A stretch of DNA of 64,000 bases from a virus. The notes beneath the pieces were generated by a model, which worked only from the letters and a program-made list of their open reading frames with translations, had not been told where the DNA came from and made no database searches. Location of the stretch: the IMG/VR virus record IMGVR_UViG_3300033233_000015, positions 1-64,000 of that record; one strand, given 5' to 3'. The position numbers were made by a program, and so were the translations under genes. This document shows positions 8,127 through 16,975 of this stretch, piece by piece. The stretch's first letter is position 1; each line of letters starts with the position of its first letter.

Positions 8127-9909
8127 CGTGGAAACTGCAACCATTCTCGAGACCCACCAGGATGCATCCGAAGCCAAGCCAGGGCTCTACGTCGTGCACT
8201 CGGGAAGCCCGGCTTACTTTCCGGTGATGGGGTTCATCGAGGAGGGTCACGCGAAGCTTGTCGGCGAGTTCTACGACGATCGAGGACGTGTTGTGACCGT
8301 GGATGTTACGTCCAAGCCGGCGGTGTACATCGCGAACCCCGAGCCGACGAAGCACATGATCTCGATCGGGCCGGAGTTCTTCATCACGGCCCTCAAGGAC
8401 TACACCGATTGGCCCATCAAGTGGTGGCGCGAAGCCGTGCAGAACGCTGTCGACGCCGGCGGGACGAACATCACGCTCGGATCGGTCAAGCACGAGGACG
8501 GTACCGTCACAGTCTTCTGTGACGACGACGGCAGTGGCATGGACGAGGACACCATCATCAACAAGTTCCTCGTCCTCGGTGCGACGACCAAGATTGGAGC
8601 GAGTGGAGCTGCGGGCGGGTTCGGCAAAGCCAAGGAGCTCCTCCTCTTGCCTTGGGTTGCGTGGCGTATTCACTCACGCGACACGCTCATCCAAGGCGCA
8701 GGCATCGACTACACGCTCATTCGCACAGCATTTCGCCAAGGAACACGGCTCGAAGTCGTGATGCCGCCCGACAAGACCACCGACGGCGCCATCGCGCTCG
8801 GTTTTCTCCAGAAGTGCTACCTGCCGAACGTGAACTTCACGGTCAACGGTGTACCAGCTCGAGCTGATCTCGCGGGTGGCAACGTCATCGACAGCGTACC
8901 GGACAAGGCAGAGATCTACTTCATCCCCGCGAACGACAAGCAGTCGTATCTCTACGTTCGTACGCGTGGTCTCTACATGTTCTCGAGCTACGTCGGACCC
9001 ATCCCGGGATTTCTTGTCGCAGAGCTTCTCGCGCCTTCGATCGAGATCCTGACGGCCAACCGTGACGGGTTCCGTGATCGGTACGTGGCCATGGCGGTGG
9101 ATCGCCTCGGTGAGCGCATCGCGAAGGACAACATAAGCGCTCTTCGCGCCGGTAAGGGCCTTATCCGCAAGAAGTACGAAGGCACGGGCAAGTTTCGCTC
9201 GCGTGAACGAGCTTCTGAACTTCTCGAGCGCATCGGGCCCTACAGCTCGGGGCTTCTCAAGGAGCAGGACGCGCAGACCATCGTGGCTACGATCGGTGAC
9301 TACGCGCGTCGGGAAGAAGCAACACTAGCGTCACTTCCGTCGGCGCCTGTTGCAGCGGCCATGCTCGATCAGAAATTCCTTGGCCCGAACCACCTCGAAG
9401 CTGCGATCAAGCAGCTCGTGTGGGAGCCAGACTTCTACCTGATGAACGACATCGAGGGCTACTTCGTCCCGAAGAAGTTTTTCCCGGAGACGATGACGCC
9501 AACTGTTCTCAAGCTCGCCAAGGTGTGGGCCGAGCTCTGTCGCTACGTCCTCATGCAGCTCGGCACCGATCGTCGCTTCGGTGTGGGCTTCATCTTCTCT
9601 GAGGAGGTGGCTGCCGCAGCCGTGGAAGAGGAAGGACGTGATGAACGTGTCGAGCCATGGCTAATGGTCAACCCGTTCAAGGACATGCACAAGCGTGATG
9701 AGATGTGGCGCACAACCGATGCCGATCTCAAGTGGCTCTACGCGGCTGCGATCCACGAATCAACACACATCGCCGATCGCATCAGCTACCACGACGAGAG
9801 CTTTGCTGCGGCGCTCACGCGCAACGTGGCCAAGTGTGCGGACGGGTATCGCAAGATCAAGCAGATCGCTGGAGGCATCCGCATGCGTGGCGCACCGGAG
9901 CTCGACTGA
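8119..9909 (+). CDS. GHKL-type ATPase fused to an HExxH metalloprotease-like domain
   Basis: A 596-residue protein. The N-terminal half has the GHKL (Hsp90/histidine kinase/MutL) boxes: REAVQNAVDAGG (104-115, N box with Asn109), DDDGSGMD (135-142, G1) and GGFGK (166-170, G2). The C-terminus has HESTH (546-550) and a further His at 558 in YHDESF, the HExxH...H layout of zincins such as SprT-like proteins. Phage rIIA-like proteins also carry GHKL domains, but this fusion is not one I can name. The GTG start overlaps the upstream stop and is preceded by CAGGAG. Confidence 0.75.
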   Translation: MSNVETATILETHQDASEAKPGLYVVHSGSPAYFPVMGFIEEGHAKLVGEFYDDRGRVVTVDVTSKPAVYIANPEPTKHMISIGPEFFITALKDYTDWPIKWWREAVQNAVDAGGTNITLGSVKHEDGTVTVFCDDDGSGMDEDTIINKFLVLGATTKIGASGAAGGFGKAKELLLLPWVAWRIHSRDTLIQGAGIDYTLIRTAFRQGTRLEVVMPPDKTTDGAIALGFLQKCYLPNVNFTVNGVPARADLAGGNVIDSVPDKAEIYFIPANDKQSYLYVRTRGLYMFSSYVGPIPGFLVAELLAPSIEILTANRDGFRDRYVAMAVDRLGERIAKDNISALRAGKGLIRKKYEGTGKFRSRERASELLERIGPYSSGLLKEQDAQTIVATIGDYARREEATLASLPSAPVAAAMLDQKFLGPNHLEAAIKQLVWEPDFYLMNDIEGYFVPKKFFPETMTPTVLKLAKVWAELCRYVLMQLGTDRRFGVGFIFSEEVAAAAVEEEGRDERVEPWLMVNPFKDMHKRDEMWRTTDADLKWLYAAAIHESTHIADRISYHDESFAAALTRNVAKCADGYRKIKQIAGGIRMRGAPELD

Positions 9910-11345
9910 TGGGCTGGGCGCTCACCAACACTGTCAGTAGCGGGCATCGCTACCGCTTCGTTGTTCAGCAGCCGACAACGGTGGGCGGTGCGTGGGGCGA
10001 TGTTCAGAGTGCGCTGCAAACGGACTGGGGCTTCGGCTACGTCGGCAACGATGTCACTCTCCAGCAAGTCGGTTCGAGCAATCTGTGGGTAGGAGAAGCC
10101 ATCCCGAACTCCGGGGTGGGATGGACACCAGCAACGGTTGCTGCGCAGTCGCAGAGCGTGAAGAACGGCTTCACGTACCTCGCGATAGCCGTGCAAGCGC
10201 GCGACGACCTCACGAGGCTTGTTCACAAGGGATCGACCTACAGCTTCGACGTTCGTGTGCCTTCGGCGTGGACCGTCAGCCAGGTGATGACCTACTTGCA
10301 AGGCAAAGGCTGGAACGTCGCGTCGGTCGTTCCAACCTCTGATGCCGTCAGCCTTCTTGCGGGTAGGGTCAACAGCATCGCGAAGACGATCGCGTTTGCG
10401 ATCACGGGCACGTGGAACGGCGCCGACAAGACGTCTATCGCGGATTCGGATGGAACGATCAGCTACGGGATCTTCTCGAGCCAAGCGCCGGTCTCCATCG
10501 CGGGTACGACACCGGCGGTAGGAGCAGCATCCTCTAGCAATGCGACGCCGTGGCTCATCGCTCTCGGGCTCGTAGGCGTAGCGGGGCTTGGTCTCTTCGC
10601 CTTCACTCGTAGCAAGGCGAAACAGAATCCGTCTTCGCCGATCTACTTCGACGATCTGCCACTCGAGGAGCGTCAACGACACGCACAATTGTGGCGCGCG
10701 TCGATCGCGAAACTTCGCGAGTTGTCGTACCCGTTCCAAGCAACGTTCGACGGCGAGCGCGTCACTGTGCTCGGTCGCGTACGAGATTTCGAGCCCTACA
10801 CAAGTCATCCATGCCAGCAAGCTGAAGCTACCGACGAATCGATGATGGTTCGTGGATCGGATGGCAATAAGTTCATCGTCTTCGGCCACAGCTTGTTTGT
10901 CGGCGACCAACGCCTCGTGTACCAATCCGGCTACCGTCGCCGTCCTGTAGTTGATCCTTTGGGACTAGGGTGGAAAGAGAATCCTATCGGCGTCTTCATC
11001 TACGACCTCGACGCGCTCGACAAGCTCGCGGAGCTCGAAGGTGCACACTGGCTCGAAGACGACCGTCGCATGTGGCAGCAGTACCGCAGCGGAAACACGG
11101 CGCACGCGTTTCAATTCGCGTGGTGGCACACGCACAAGCCAGGTGTCCTCGAGCCACAAGATCTTCCGTACTGGAAAGAGTATTTCGCTGGTGACATGGG
11201 CATCGAGCTCGGCGTCATCTACGGCGACGGTGGCTACGCGCGCTTCGCAGTGACCGACGAAGGTGAAATCGTGCTCGAAGGCAACACGACGCGTGCGGAG
11301 AAGATCGAACGCGCTGCCCAGCTTGGGTTTCGAGTTGTGCGATGA
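9909..11345 (+). CDS. Single-span membrane protein with repeated beta modules
   Basis: A 478-residue protein. Two similar N-terminal modules (HRYRFVVQ... and STYSFDV...MTYLQGKGWNVASV) are followed by a transmembrane helix at about 214-234 and a QNPSSP motif, then a soluble C-terminal half with YDLDALDKLAELE. A related GWN module appears at the end of the 11699-13351 protein. No family is recognised. The ATG overlaps the upstream TGA by 1 nt. Confidence 0.6.
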   Translation: MGWALTNTVSSGHRYRFVVQQPTTVGGAWGDVQSALQTDWGFGYVGNDVTLQQVGSSNLWVGEAIPNSGVGWTPATVAAQSQSVKNGFTYLAIAVQARDDLTRLVHKGSTYSFDVRVPSAWTVSQVMTYLQGKGWNVASVVPTSDAVSLLAGRVNSIAKTIAFAITGTWNGADKTSIADSDGTISYGIFSSQAPVSIAGTTPAVGAASSSNATPWLIALGLVGVAGLGLFAFTRSKAKQNPSSPIYFDDLPLEERQRHAQLWRASIAKLRELSYPFQATFDGERVTVLGRVRDFEPYTSHPCQQAEATDESMMVRGSDGNKFIVFGHSLFVGDQRLVYQSGYRRRPVVDPLGLGWKENPIGVFIYDLDALDKLAELEGAHWLEDDRRMWQQYRSGNTAHAFQFAWWHTHKPGVLEPQDLPYWKEYFAGDMGIELGVIYGDGGYARFAVTDEGEIVLEGNTTRAEKIERAAQLGFRVVR

Positions 11346-11689
11346 GCGATTCCAGTTCTTCCGGCTTTGGTGAGGTCATCGCGCTCACTCTCGGCGTCTC
11401 GGCAGCCGGACTCGCTGCGTGGTGGCTCGTCATGAAGGCTCCGCGCATCCTGGCTGCGCGTCGCGCAGAGCTCAACTCGCCGCCGCGAGGAACAGTTCGA
11501 ACGTTCGCCGAGGACACTATATTCAAGAAGTGCTCGTGCGGTCGCGCGTACACGAAGGCACAGTGGAAAAAGCTGCCGTTCGTCGGGTACCAGAAGTACG
11601 AATGGGGCGAGGTTCAGGAGCTACGCAACTGCGTCTGCGGCTCAACGATGGTCGTCGTGATCATCGAGGGCGACCGTGACTTGATGTAG
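11342..11689 (+). CDS. Small membrane protein with zinc-ribbon-like CxC pairs
   Basis: A 115-residue protein with an N-terminal transmembrane helix (about 10-30) and a soluble tail holding KKCSCG and NCVCG pairs about 35 residues apart, which could bind one zinc ion. The function is unknown. It overlaps the previous gene by 4 nt (ATGA). Confidence 0.6.
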   Translation: MSDSSSSGFGEVIALTLGVSAAGLAAWWLVMKAPRILAARRAELNSPPRGTVRTFAEDTIFKKCSCGRAYTKAQWKKLPFVGYQKYEWGEVQELRNCVCGSTMVVVIIEGDRDLM

Positions 11690-11692
11690 GCT
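11687..11692 (+). promoter_or_regulatory. Candidate -10 box (TAGGCT) of a leaderless promoter
   Basis: TAGGCT ends 6 nt before the ATG at 11699. Identical boxes at identical distance precede 16976 and 57964. No Shine-Dalgarno sequence is seen. Confidence 0.5.
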
Positions 11693-11698
11693 TGGCGC

Positions 11699-13351
11699 AT
11701 GACCGCCGATCAGGCTTCCATCCTCGCAGCAGGTCTCGGTCACGGCCGCCTTCACGCGTACGTCAAGAGCGGACGGATCGTGTTTACGGGCGGTCAGAGT
11801 GATCACTCGCTAGACATCGCAGCTTCTACCGAAGCACGCGTCCGTGCGCATTGGGACGGCTACGTCGAAAATAACGCTAAGTTTCTAGCCTCATCGGCAG
11901 CCATCGAACGGTTGCGTGCACGCGTCGAGCGTGAAGCCAAACGCTTGCGGGACAAAGAGTGGAGCTTGCCCGATGCCATGCGTGCGGCGCGTGTGAAGGC
12001 AGCTTTCGACACGTTCGACGATGTGTACTGGCGGCTTGAGGCCGTTCCAGACGAGGATCTATACGACGACAGCCACATCGACGATCCGCAAGAGAAGAAA
12101 AACTTGTGGAATCGCATCGAGAGCGAAGGTGTGTGGGGTATCAAATCGTCTTGGCGTCTGAGCGAAGACCCTGTTTACGATCCACCGAGCTCGAAGCACC
12201 ACGGGAAGCTCATCATGAGCGCGAAGTGGGAGGAAGCAGACGCTACGTGGGGCTTCGTTGGAGATGAATGGAAGGACTCAGGTTACGACACCGATCTCAG
12301 ACGTGCTGCAATGCACGCGTTTCTGGAAGCAGCCGGCGCTATTCCACTCACTCAAGTACCCGAAGATGCACTCGCTGATTTTTGGTTCGCTGTCGAGATC
12401 GCGCGCTTCGCGACGCGTTCAGATGCAGCGGTTCAAGAAGCGGACGCCAAGGGCATTATCCTTCTGTCTGTCGGCGGCGCTGTGCCCAAGTCTTCGTCTG
12501 TGCCGCCACCGATAGTTCCAACACGTGCGCCGCACTTCGCATCGAAGCACACGTTTCAGATCCGCCAGGACGTGTACGCTGGATGGAACGTCCTGCGCTT
12601 CGAGCAACCTCCGTTTGGGCCGGCTCAAGTAGAGAGGATGACGTCGCAGCTCGAGCCTCGCAAAGAAGCGCTCAACGTCGCCAAGAGCTACGCGCTCGAT
12701 CTCGCGCAACGCATGCAACCGAACCCGAACGCGATCCGTGTGCTCGATGAGCAAGGTGTGTGCGTCTACGCCGTGAAATCGACGGCTGCCGGACCACTCG
12801 AAGTGCCATGCCCTCCATCCGATCTCGATCGACCGGCTGTGCCGCGTCAGTACAACCCTCGATCGAATCCGCTCTCGCGCAACGCACAGACTGCTATCAC
12901 GATCAGTCTAGTGTTGGGAGGTTTCGGTGCTGTCGTGTGGCTGCTTCGCAGGCATTACAATGCGCCAGTAGCATCGGCGTCGATTCCATCGACTCCATCA
13001 GCACTGCCAAAGCACACAAGCAACGATTGCAGGCCCGACGACTGGTTGAGCGGTGCGTGGCAAGCTCTTGATTCTGACATCGTGACGCTGCAACACGGCA
13101 AGCTTTACTGGTTTGAAGTCTTCGATCGTAACGGCACACTCTCACAAGCCACCATCCGAAATGTTCTCACCGCAGGTGGTTGGAACATCCGAACAGGACC
13201 AACCTCACGCCCCGGTTTCCTGACCAAGCTCGAGTGGGTGGTCACAGCATTCTGGACCGGACCCACAACAACGACAGCGCGATACACGGACCTGACAAAC
13301 TTGGGCTTGGAGACCAACTACGGCAGCTTCTACCTCTGCATCTACTCCTGA
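11699..13351 (+). CDS. Large membrane protein with NPNA-RVLDE motif and GWN module
   Basis: A 550-residue protein. A long soluble N-terminal part is followed by PNPNAIRVLDEQGVCVYAV (from about 338), a motif shared with the 14242-15063 protein. Then come SNPLSRN (about 389) and a transmembrane helix (about 397-416). The last 110 residues hold a GWNIRTG module related to the 9909-11345 protein. The family is unknown; a virion or envelope role is inferred from the neighbours. Confidence 0.6.
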   Translation: MTADQASILAAGLGHGRLHAYVKSGRIVFTGGQSDHSLDIAASTEARVRAHWDGYVENNAKFLASSAAIERLRARVEREAKRLRDKEWSLPDAMRAARVKAAFDTFDDVYWRLEAVPDEDLYDDSHIDDPQEKKNLWNRIESEGVWGIKSSWRLSEDPVYDPPSSKHHGKLIMSAKWEEADATWGFVGDEWKDSGYDTDLRRAAMHAFLEAAGAIPLTQVPEDALADFWFAVEIARFATRSDAAVQEADAKGIILLSVGGAVPKSSSVPPPIVPTRAPHFASKHTFQIRQDVYAGWNVLRFEQPPFGPAQVERMTSQLEPRKEALNVAKSYALDLAQRMQPNPNAIRVLDEQGVCVYAVKSTAAGPLEVPCPPSDLDRPAVPRQYNPRSNPLSRNAQTAITISLVLGGFGAVVWLLRRHYNAPVASASIPSTPSALPKHTSNDCRPDDWLSGAWQALDSDIVTLQHGKLYWFEVFDRNGTLSQATIRNVLTAGGWNIRTGPTSRPGFLTKLEWVVTAFWTGPTTTTARYTDLTNLGLETNYGSFYLCIYS

Positions 13352-13360
13352 GAGGAATCC

Positions 13361-13636
13361 ATGCGCCAACATCGCGTTCGAGCCGGTGACTCTCCCGTCG
13401 AGATCGCCATCCAGTACACAGGCTGTCCGAAGTGCGCACGTGATCTCGTGCTTGTGAACCCGCAGAAGGCTCGCGTGACGTATCCGAACGGCTTCATCAC
13501 GTTCCGTGAGCTCTACGATGGCGAAGTGCTCAACCTGCCGAACAAGTGGTTCGACGGCACGAACTTCGACGAGGACAAGAGTTCATGGCCATGGCCACCG
13601 GGTTGGGATGAAAACTGGCAGCAGCACCGTCGCTAG
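13361..13636 (+). CDS. LysM-like CPKC-domain protein, single domain
   Basis: A 91-residue protein that is almost only the LysM-like module: VRAGDSPVEIAIQYTGCPKC, then VNPQK, GEVLNLPNKW and a WPWPPGWDE tail that matches the 5748-7472 protein closely. It probably binds glycan; the CPKC pair may coordinate a metal. A GAGAGGAA ribosome site precedes the ATG, so unlike its paralogues it is not leaderless. Confidence 0.65.
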   Translation: MRQHRVRAGDSPVEIAIQYTGCPKCARDLVLVNPQKARVTYPNGFITFRELYDGEVLNLPNKWFDGTNFDEDKSSWPWPPGWDENWQQHRR

Positions 13637-13637
13637 C

Positions 13638-14240
13638 GTGCGCCCTTGGGACGTCCTTGGATCTACTGTGCGGCTCTACCACGGGTCGTACCTCGGCAAC
13701 GCTTCGTCGCTGCTCGAGAAAGGCGTCGTCCCACGCCGACAACTCATCGACTGCGACAGGTTCGTCGACGGTGTGCTCAACGATTACGGTGTCACGCGCG
13801 CTGATCTGCCGGCCTGGACGTGGGGCTACGCACTCGAGCGCTGCCAAGACACGGCCAAGGTGGTGTACCTCTCCGCCGACTACACATACGCGCTCGGCAA
13901 CAGCTTGGCTGGCTTCGAAGCCGAGGACAGCCTTCGTCACATCATCGCGAAGGAGCTCGGACTACCAGGCTACATCCCACCCGACAGAGACAGCGTGATG
14001 TGCGCCGTCGATGTCCCAACGCGCGTTCTCTTCAGTCCTGATGTCGAAACCGGATCGTACGGCATCGAGCGAGAGGAGATCTTCTTCCACTGCCTCACGG
14101 AGACGCCGCGCATCTTCAAGGATACCGATCACATTCTTCGCACGATGTTCCGCGTCGTGACCTTCCACAAGATCCCAGCGAACTGGATCAAATCTTGTTG
14201 GTCCGCGAAGCGACCTGAGTTCTTCAGGCCGAAGCGCTAG
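13638..14240 (+). CDS. Putative ADP-ribosyltransferase-fold protein
   Basis: A 200-residue protein. RLYHGSYLGNASSLLEKGV near the N-terminus, VVYLSADYTYALG in the middle and an EEIFFHC strand later resemble the H-Y-E layout of KptA/PARP-like ADP-ribosyltransferase folds, where the first strand carries YHGT. If so, it would transfer ADP-ribose to a host or viral target. The GTG start at 13638 lies one base after the upstream stop. It converges with the next gene on the minus strand with a 1-nt gap. The family call is tentative. Confidence 0.5.
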   Translation: MRPWDVLGSTVRLYHGSYLGNASSLLEKGVVPRRQLIDCDRFVDGVLNDYGVTRADLPAWTWGYALERCQDTAKVVYLSADYTYALGNSLAGFEAEDSLRHIIAKELGLPGYIPPDRDSVMCAVDVPTRVLFSPDVETGSYGIEREEIFFHCLTETPRIFKDTDHILRTMFRVVTFHKIPANWIKSCWSAKRPEFFRPKR

Positions 14241-14241
14241 A

Positions 14242-15063
14242 TCACGTGCACGGGATCTCGGTCCACCACGGTACGGATCGACCGGCGAGTTTGCCCCATC
14301 GAGGATCGCTGGAACCTGTTCTCCATGTGGGCTGCACAGCATAGAGACACGCTCCACGTTCATCGAGCACACGCACCGCGTTCGGATTGTTCAACTGCCG
14401 ACTGGCGATGTACTGCGCGTGGTGCATTGCCCACTCAAGTGCCTGCCCGCGTGATCCGAACGCGAACTGCACCTTCGAGTGTGCAGGTTTTCCTGTGTAG
14501 AACGGATCATCGATCGTCGAGTTGCGCACGAGCTCGACAACGAGCCATCGACCAGAGCGTTTGTCCTGCACGAGCTTGTACTCGTAGACAGGGAAGCTTG
14601 CACTCGTCGGCGTGTATGGATTGCGTACCGGACGCGTGCGGATCGTCGGCTTGTTTCTGTCGACTTGTGCTTCTACGTAGCCACGCCGATAGCCTTCGTA
14701 CCAGATGGTCACGAGTCGCAGATCAGGTGATGACCGTTCGATCTGGAAATCAGCGGGGTTCTCGTTGAGGCGTCCGTTGCGCCCAGCTTCGTATCCACGA
14801 TGATAGGCGTGCTGGATGACGTCGAGAGCGATGGGTGTACTGTTCCACGTGTAGATCCACGAACCGCGTCGACGTTGTGCATCTCCGAGCCACGTCACGA
14901 ACCGCACGTTCGACGAGTTCGTTGGGTTCTTGTGCTGGAGCTTGTCGAAAGCGTTGGCCGCAACCCACACCACAGCCACTCCAGCAGCGAACGATCCGGT
15001 AACAGCAAGCAGAACTGTCCAAGCAGGCCACGGATCACTCGGCGGCAGCGTCAAGTCGCTCAT
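14242..15063 (-). CDS. Membrane protein with NPNA-RVLDE motif
   Basis: A 273-residue protein with an N-terminal transmembrane helix at about 15-38. A soluble part carries KNPTN, NENPADF and RNPYTP motifs. The C-terminal NNPNAVRVLDERGACLYAV (from 225) is closely related to the 11699-13351 protein. The function is unknown. Its ATG at 15063 follows GAGGGGTGATC, a ribosome site that overlaps the upstream stop. Confidence 0.6.
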   Translation of the reverse strand: MSDLTLPPSDPWPAWTVLLAVTGSFAAGVAVVWVAANAFDKLQHKNPTNSSNVRFVTWLGDAQRRRGSWIYTWNSTPIALDVIQHAYHRGYEAGRNGRLNENPADFQIERSSPDLRLVTIWYEGYRRGYVEAQVDRNKPTIRTRPVRNPYTPTSASFPVYEYKLVQDKRSGRWLVVELVRNSTIDDPFYTGKPAHSKVQFAFGSRGQALEWAMHHAQYIASRQLNNPNAVRVLDERGACLYAVQPTWRTGSSDPRWGKLAGRSVPWWTEIPCT

Positions 15064-15065
15064 GA

Positions 15066-15509
15066 TCACCCCTCGTGGAGCGCGATACCTGCTGCAAGCC
15101 GTCGATTCATCACGCCGAGGCGTCGTGCAGCCACACGCGGCGAGACCATCGGGAACCATCCGACGACGGCTTCGTCGAAGTCATCCACGATGATGAGTGC
15201 GTCCTCGATGTCGAACCCGAAGTTCACGAGATCGCTGACGATGAACGCAACGTAGCGACTCAATTTGAAGAGCGACCGCGTCGGCTTCTGCATCGGTACG
15301 CGCGACTGGAACATCTTGAGGAACTCTTGCGCGAGCTGTTTACTCGGCGTGCCCTCGATCCATTCGTCGAAGATGAATTGTCCGTAGCCGTCGATGATCT
15401 GCTGAACCTGAGTGGTAGGCAGTCCTTGGCTCTCGAGCTGTCTCACGACTTTGTTCACGTACTCCACGATGTCCGTGAGCGTGTATTCCTCGTCACCAAA
15501 GACCGACAT
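15066..15509 (-). CDS. Unknown 147-residue helical protein
   Basis: The protein looks all-helical, with alternating acidic and hydrophobic segments (YTLTDIVEYVNKVVRQLE, ALIIVDDFDEAV). No family is recognised. The ATG at 15509 was chosen because GAGGGAG lies 6 nt upstream; a GTG 15 nt earlier is possible. Leader element copy C lies about 50 nt upstream. Confidence 0.55.
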   Translation of the reverse strand: MSVFGDEEYTLTDIVEYVNKVVRQLESQGLPTTQVQQIIDGYGQFIFDEWIEGTPSKQLAQEFLKMFQSRVPMQKPTRSLFKLSRYVAFIVSDLVNFGFDIEDALIIVDDFDEAVVGWFPMVSPRVAARRLGVMNRRLAAGIALHEG

Positions 15510-15555
15510 GGACAACTCCCTCACCAGGTCAGGTGCAACGAAGGCTAAAGCTACA

Positions 15556-15575
15556 CCTTCGTGGCTCCCTTGTCG
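15556..15575 (-). promoter_or_regulatory. Conserved leader element, copy C, with hairpin
   Basis: The minus-strand sequence is identical to copy A, but here it is followed by GTG-TAG, so no protein starts directly behind it. CGAAGG at its end can pair with CCTTCG 11 nt further on. The next gene starts about 50 nt downstream. Confidence 0.55.
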
Positions 15576-15584
15576 TTCCTAGCG

Positions 15585-16175
15585 TCAGCTTCGAATAGCC
15601 TGCCAGATTTGCTGTGCCCAGCCGCTATACGACGATGGGTGAACTCCATCACTCGACAGCGGCACTGTTGCTGCCGGTACAACATCGACGCCAAGTGATT
15701 CGATGAGTGCGCGCACGCCAATCATCGGGTGCGCAGGCATGATCGGCGGTTGTACCCACACGATGCGTGCGCCGGTTGCGCGCAGACGATCGCGGAACTG
15801 CTCGTACGGACCACGTGGCGGCGCTGGTGAGTAGCCAAGATCGTTGGTGCCGAGCACGACGATTATGAGGGTTGGCGCGTAGGCTTCGAGCCAATCGGCC
15901 CACCTGTTGTCCACCCACTGCTTGACGGTAGTTCCTGCTTTTGCTTCGTAGCGAAAGCGCGCCAACATGCCGCTGTCACTCTGCGTAACGAGCTTCTGGA
16001 GATGCGGTGCGAGACCCACGGCGAGACTGTCGCCGATGAGCGCGACACGCATGGGAACAACAGTTGTACTCGTTGAAGGCTCACCGCTCTTTCGTGCGAG
16101 TAGGTAGCCGAGAAAGATGACGATCCCGCTTGCCGTACCGAGAAGCGCTGCGCGGCGAACGGTTCGCGACATCAT
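15585..16175 (-). CDS. Membrane-anchored SGNH/GDSL hydrolase
   Basis: A 196-residue protein with all four SGNH blocks: GDSLAVG (48-54, nucleophile Ser50), AKAGTTV (Gly81), GTND (109-112, Asn111) and DGVHPS with Asp176 and His179. An N-terminal helix (about 9-28) probably anchors it or directs export. SGNH enzymes are esterases or deacetylases; near peptidases and LysM-like proteins, a glycan or wall substrate is plausible. The start overlaps the upstream stop (ATGA). Confidence 0.85.
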   Translation of the reverse strand: MMSRTVRRAALLGTASGIVIFLGYLLARKSGEPSTSTTVVPMRVALIGDSLAVGLAPHLQKLVTQSDSGMLARFRYEAKAGTTVKQWVDNRWADWLEAYAPTLIIVVLGTNDLGYSPAPPRGPYEQFRDRLRATGARIVWVQPPIMPAHPMIGVRALIESLGVDVVPAATVPLSSDGVHPSSYSGWAQQIWQAIRS

Positions 16176-16648
16176 GGCTTGCGTTGCTTGTAGAAATTCT
16201 TGACCGACTCGACGACAGCGTGCGGGTTGATGCCGTTGACGAAGATCTCCCAGCGATCTTCCACTTCGTCCTTGTCGTTACGCGGTACCCACACTTGATC
16301 GGTGAAATTGAACGGCGCAAACCCGCCAATGATGGCGCCACTGTAGTGAGCGGTGTCGAGCAGGAATGACACGCCGCCCTTTTCACCGTCACGGTGCTCC
16401 GAAAGCGCGATGTGGATCGAGACGTCGACGAGATCCGTGTCACCTGTCGTGCGTGCACCCGCCTCTGCGGCTGGCGGATAGACGTTGAGCTCCCAAGTAG
16501 GCTCTGCGTCATGATGATCGAACGGTCCTTCGACCATGAAGTCTTGTGCTTGGAACGCTTCGCCGATGCTTGTGAGCAGCCGAACGATCTTGGGCTCGTA
16601 CTTGTGTACCAGCTTGTCGACGCGGTCCTTGTCTTCGATGTACGTCAT
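16172..16648 (-). CDS. Unknown 158-residue protein
   Basis: A soluble alpha/beta protein without recognised motifs. It has GFAPFNFTDQVW and EIFVNGINPHAVV near the C-terminus. GAGG lies 7 nt before the ATG at 16648, which decides the start. It is transcribed divergently from the 16701 gene across a 52-bp gap that holds leader element copy D. Confidence 0.55.
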   Translation of the reverse strand: MTYIEDKDRVDKLVHKYEPKIVRLLTSIGEAFQAQDFMVEGPFDHHDAEPTWELNVYPPAAEAGARTTGDTDLVDVSIHIALSEHRDGEKGGVSFLLDTAHYSGAIIGGFAPFNFTDQVWVPRNDKDEVEDRWEIFVNGINPHAVVESVKNFYKQRKP

Positions 16649-16683
16649 GGTGCCTCGTGCTTCGTGGAGAGTATCATCGAGTT

Positions 16684-16700
16684 CGACAAGGGAGCCACGA
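16684..16700 (+). promoter_or_regulatory. Conserved leader element, copy D
   Basis: CGACAAGGGAGCCACGA is directly followed by the ATG at 16701. It is identical to the first 17 bases of copies A to C. A TATCAT box lies about 30 nt upstream of the ATG. Confidence 0.6.
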
Positions 16701-16946
16701 ATGGACGCCCTGCATCTAGTTGAGGAACTTGTCACCCGTGAGGCTCGCGGTAGTGCAAAGCTGCCTCATATTTTCTGCGATACGCGCGCAGCGTACGAGA
16801 GCGAAGAAGAGTTTCAAGCATTCATCGCGAGCATGTGTGAAGCCGCGACGGAGCGCGGCTTTTATGCACGCATCGTTGCATCGTACATCTGCGACGATGG
16901 TGATCTATGGGATGTCGCGATCCATCTCGATCGACTTCTCGCTTGA
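16701..16946 (+). CDS. Small unknown protein (81 aa)
   Basis: An acidic alpha/beta protein with no recognised motif. Its start is fixed by leader element copy D. It is a single small gene between a divergent neighbour and the TAGGCT promoter of the next gene. Confidence 0.5.
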   Translation: MDALHLVEELVTREARGSAKLPHIFCDTRAAYESEEEFQAFIASMCEAATERGFYARIVASYICDDGDLWDVAIHLDRLLA

Positions 16947-16969
16947 CTTACCAAACTTGGTGATAGGCT
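16943..16969 (+). promoter_or_regulatory. Candidate leaderless promoter (TTGACT to TAGGCT)
   Basis: TTGACT at 16943-16948 and TAGGCT at 16964-16969 are 15 nt apart. TAGGCT ends 6 nt before the ATG at 16976. The -35 overlaps the stop codon of the upstream gene. Confidence 0.55.
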
Positions 16970-16975
16970 CGTTGC

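Noticed and set aside
14225-14260. Terminator between the convergent genes at 14240
   Set aside because: No GC-rich hairpin followed by T residues is present.
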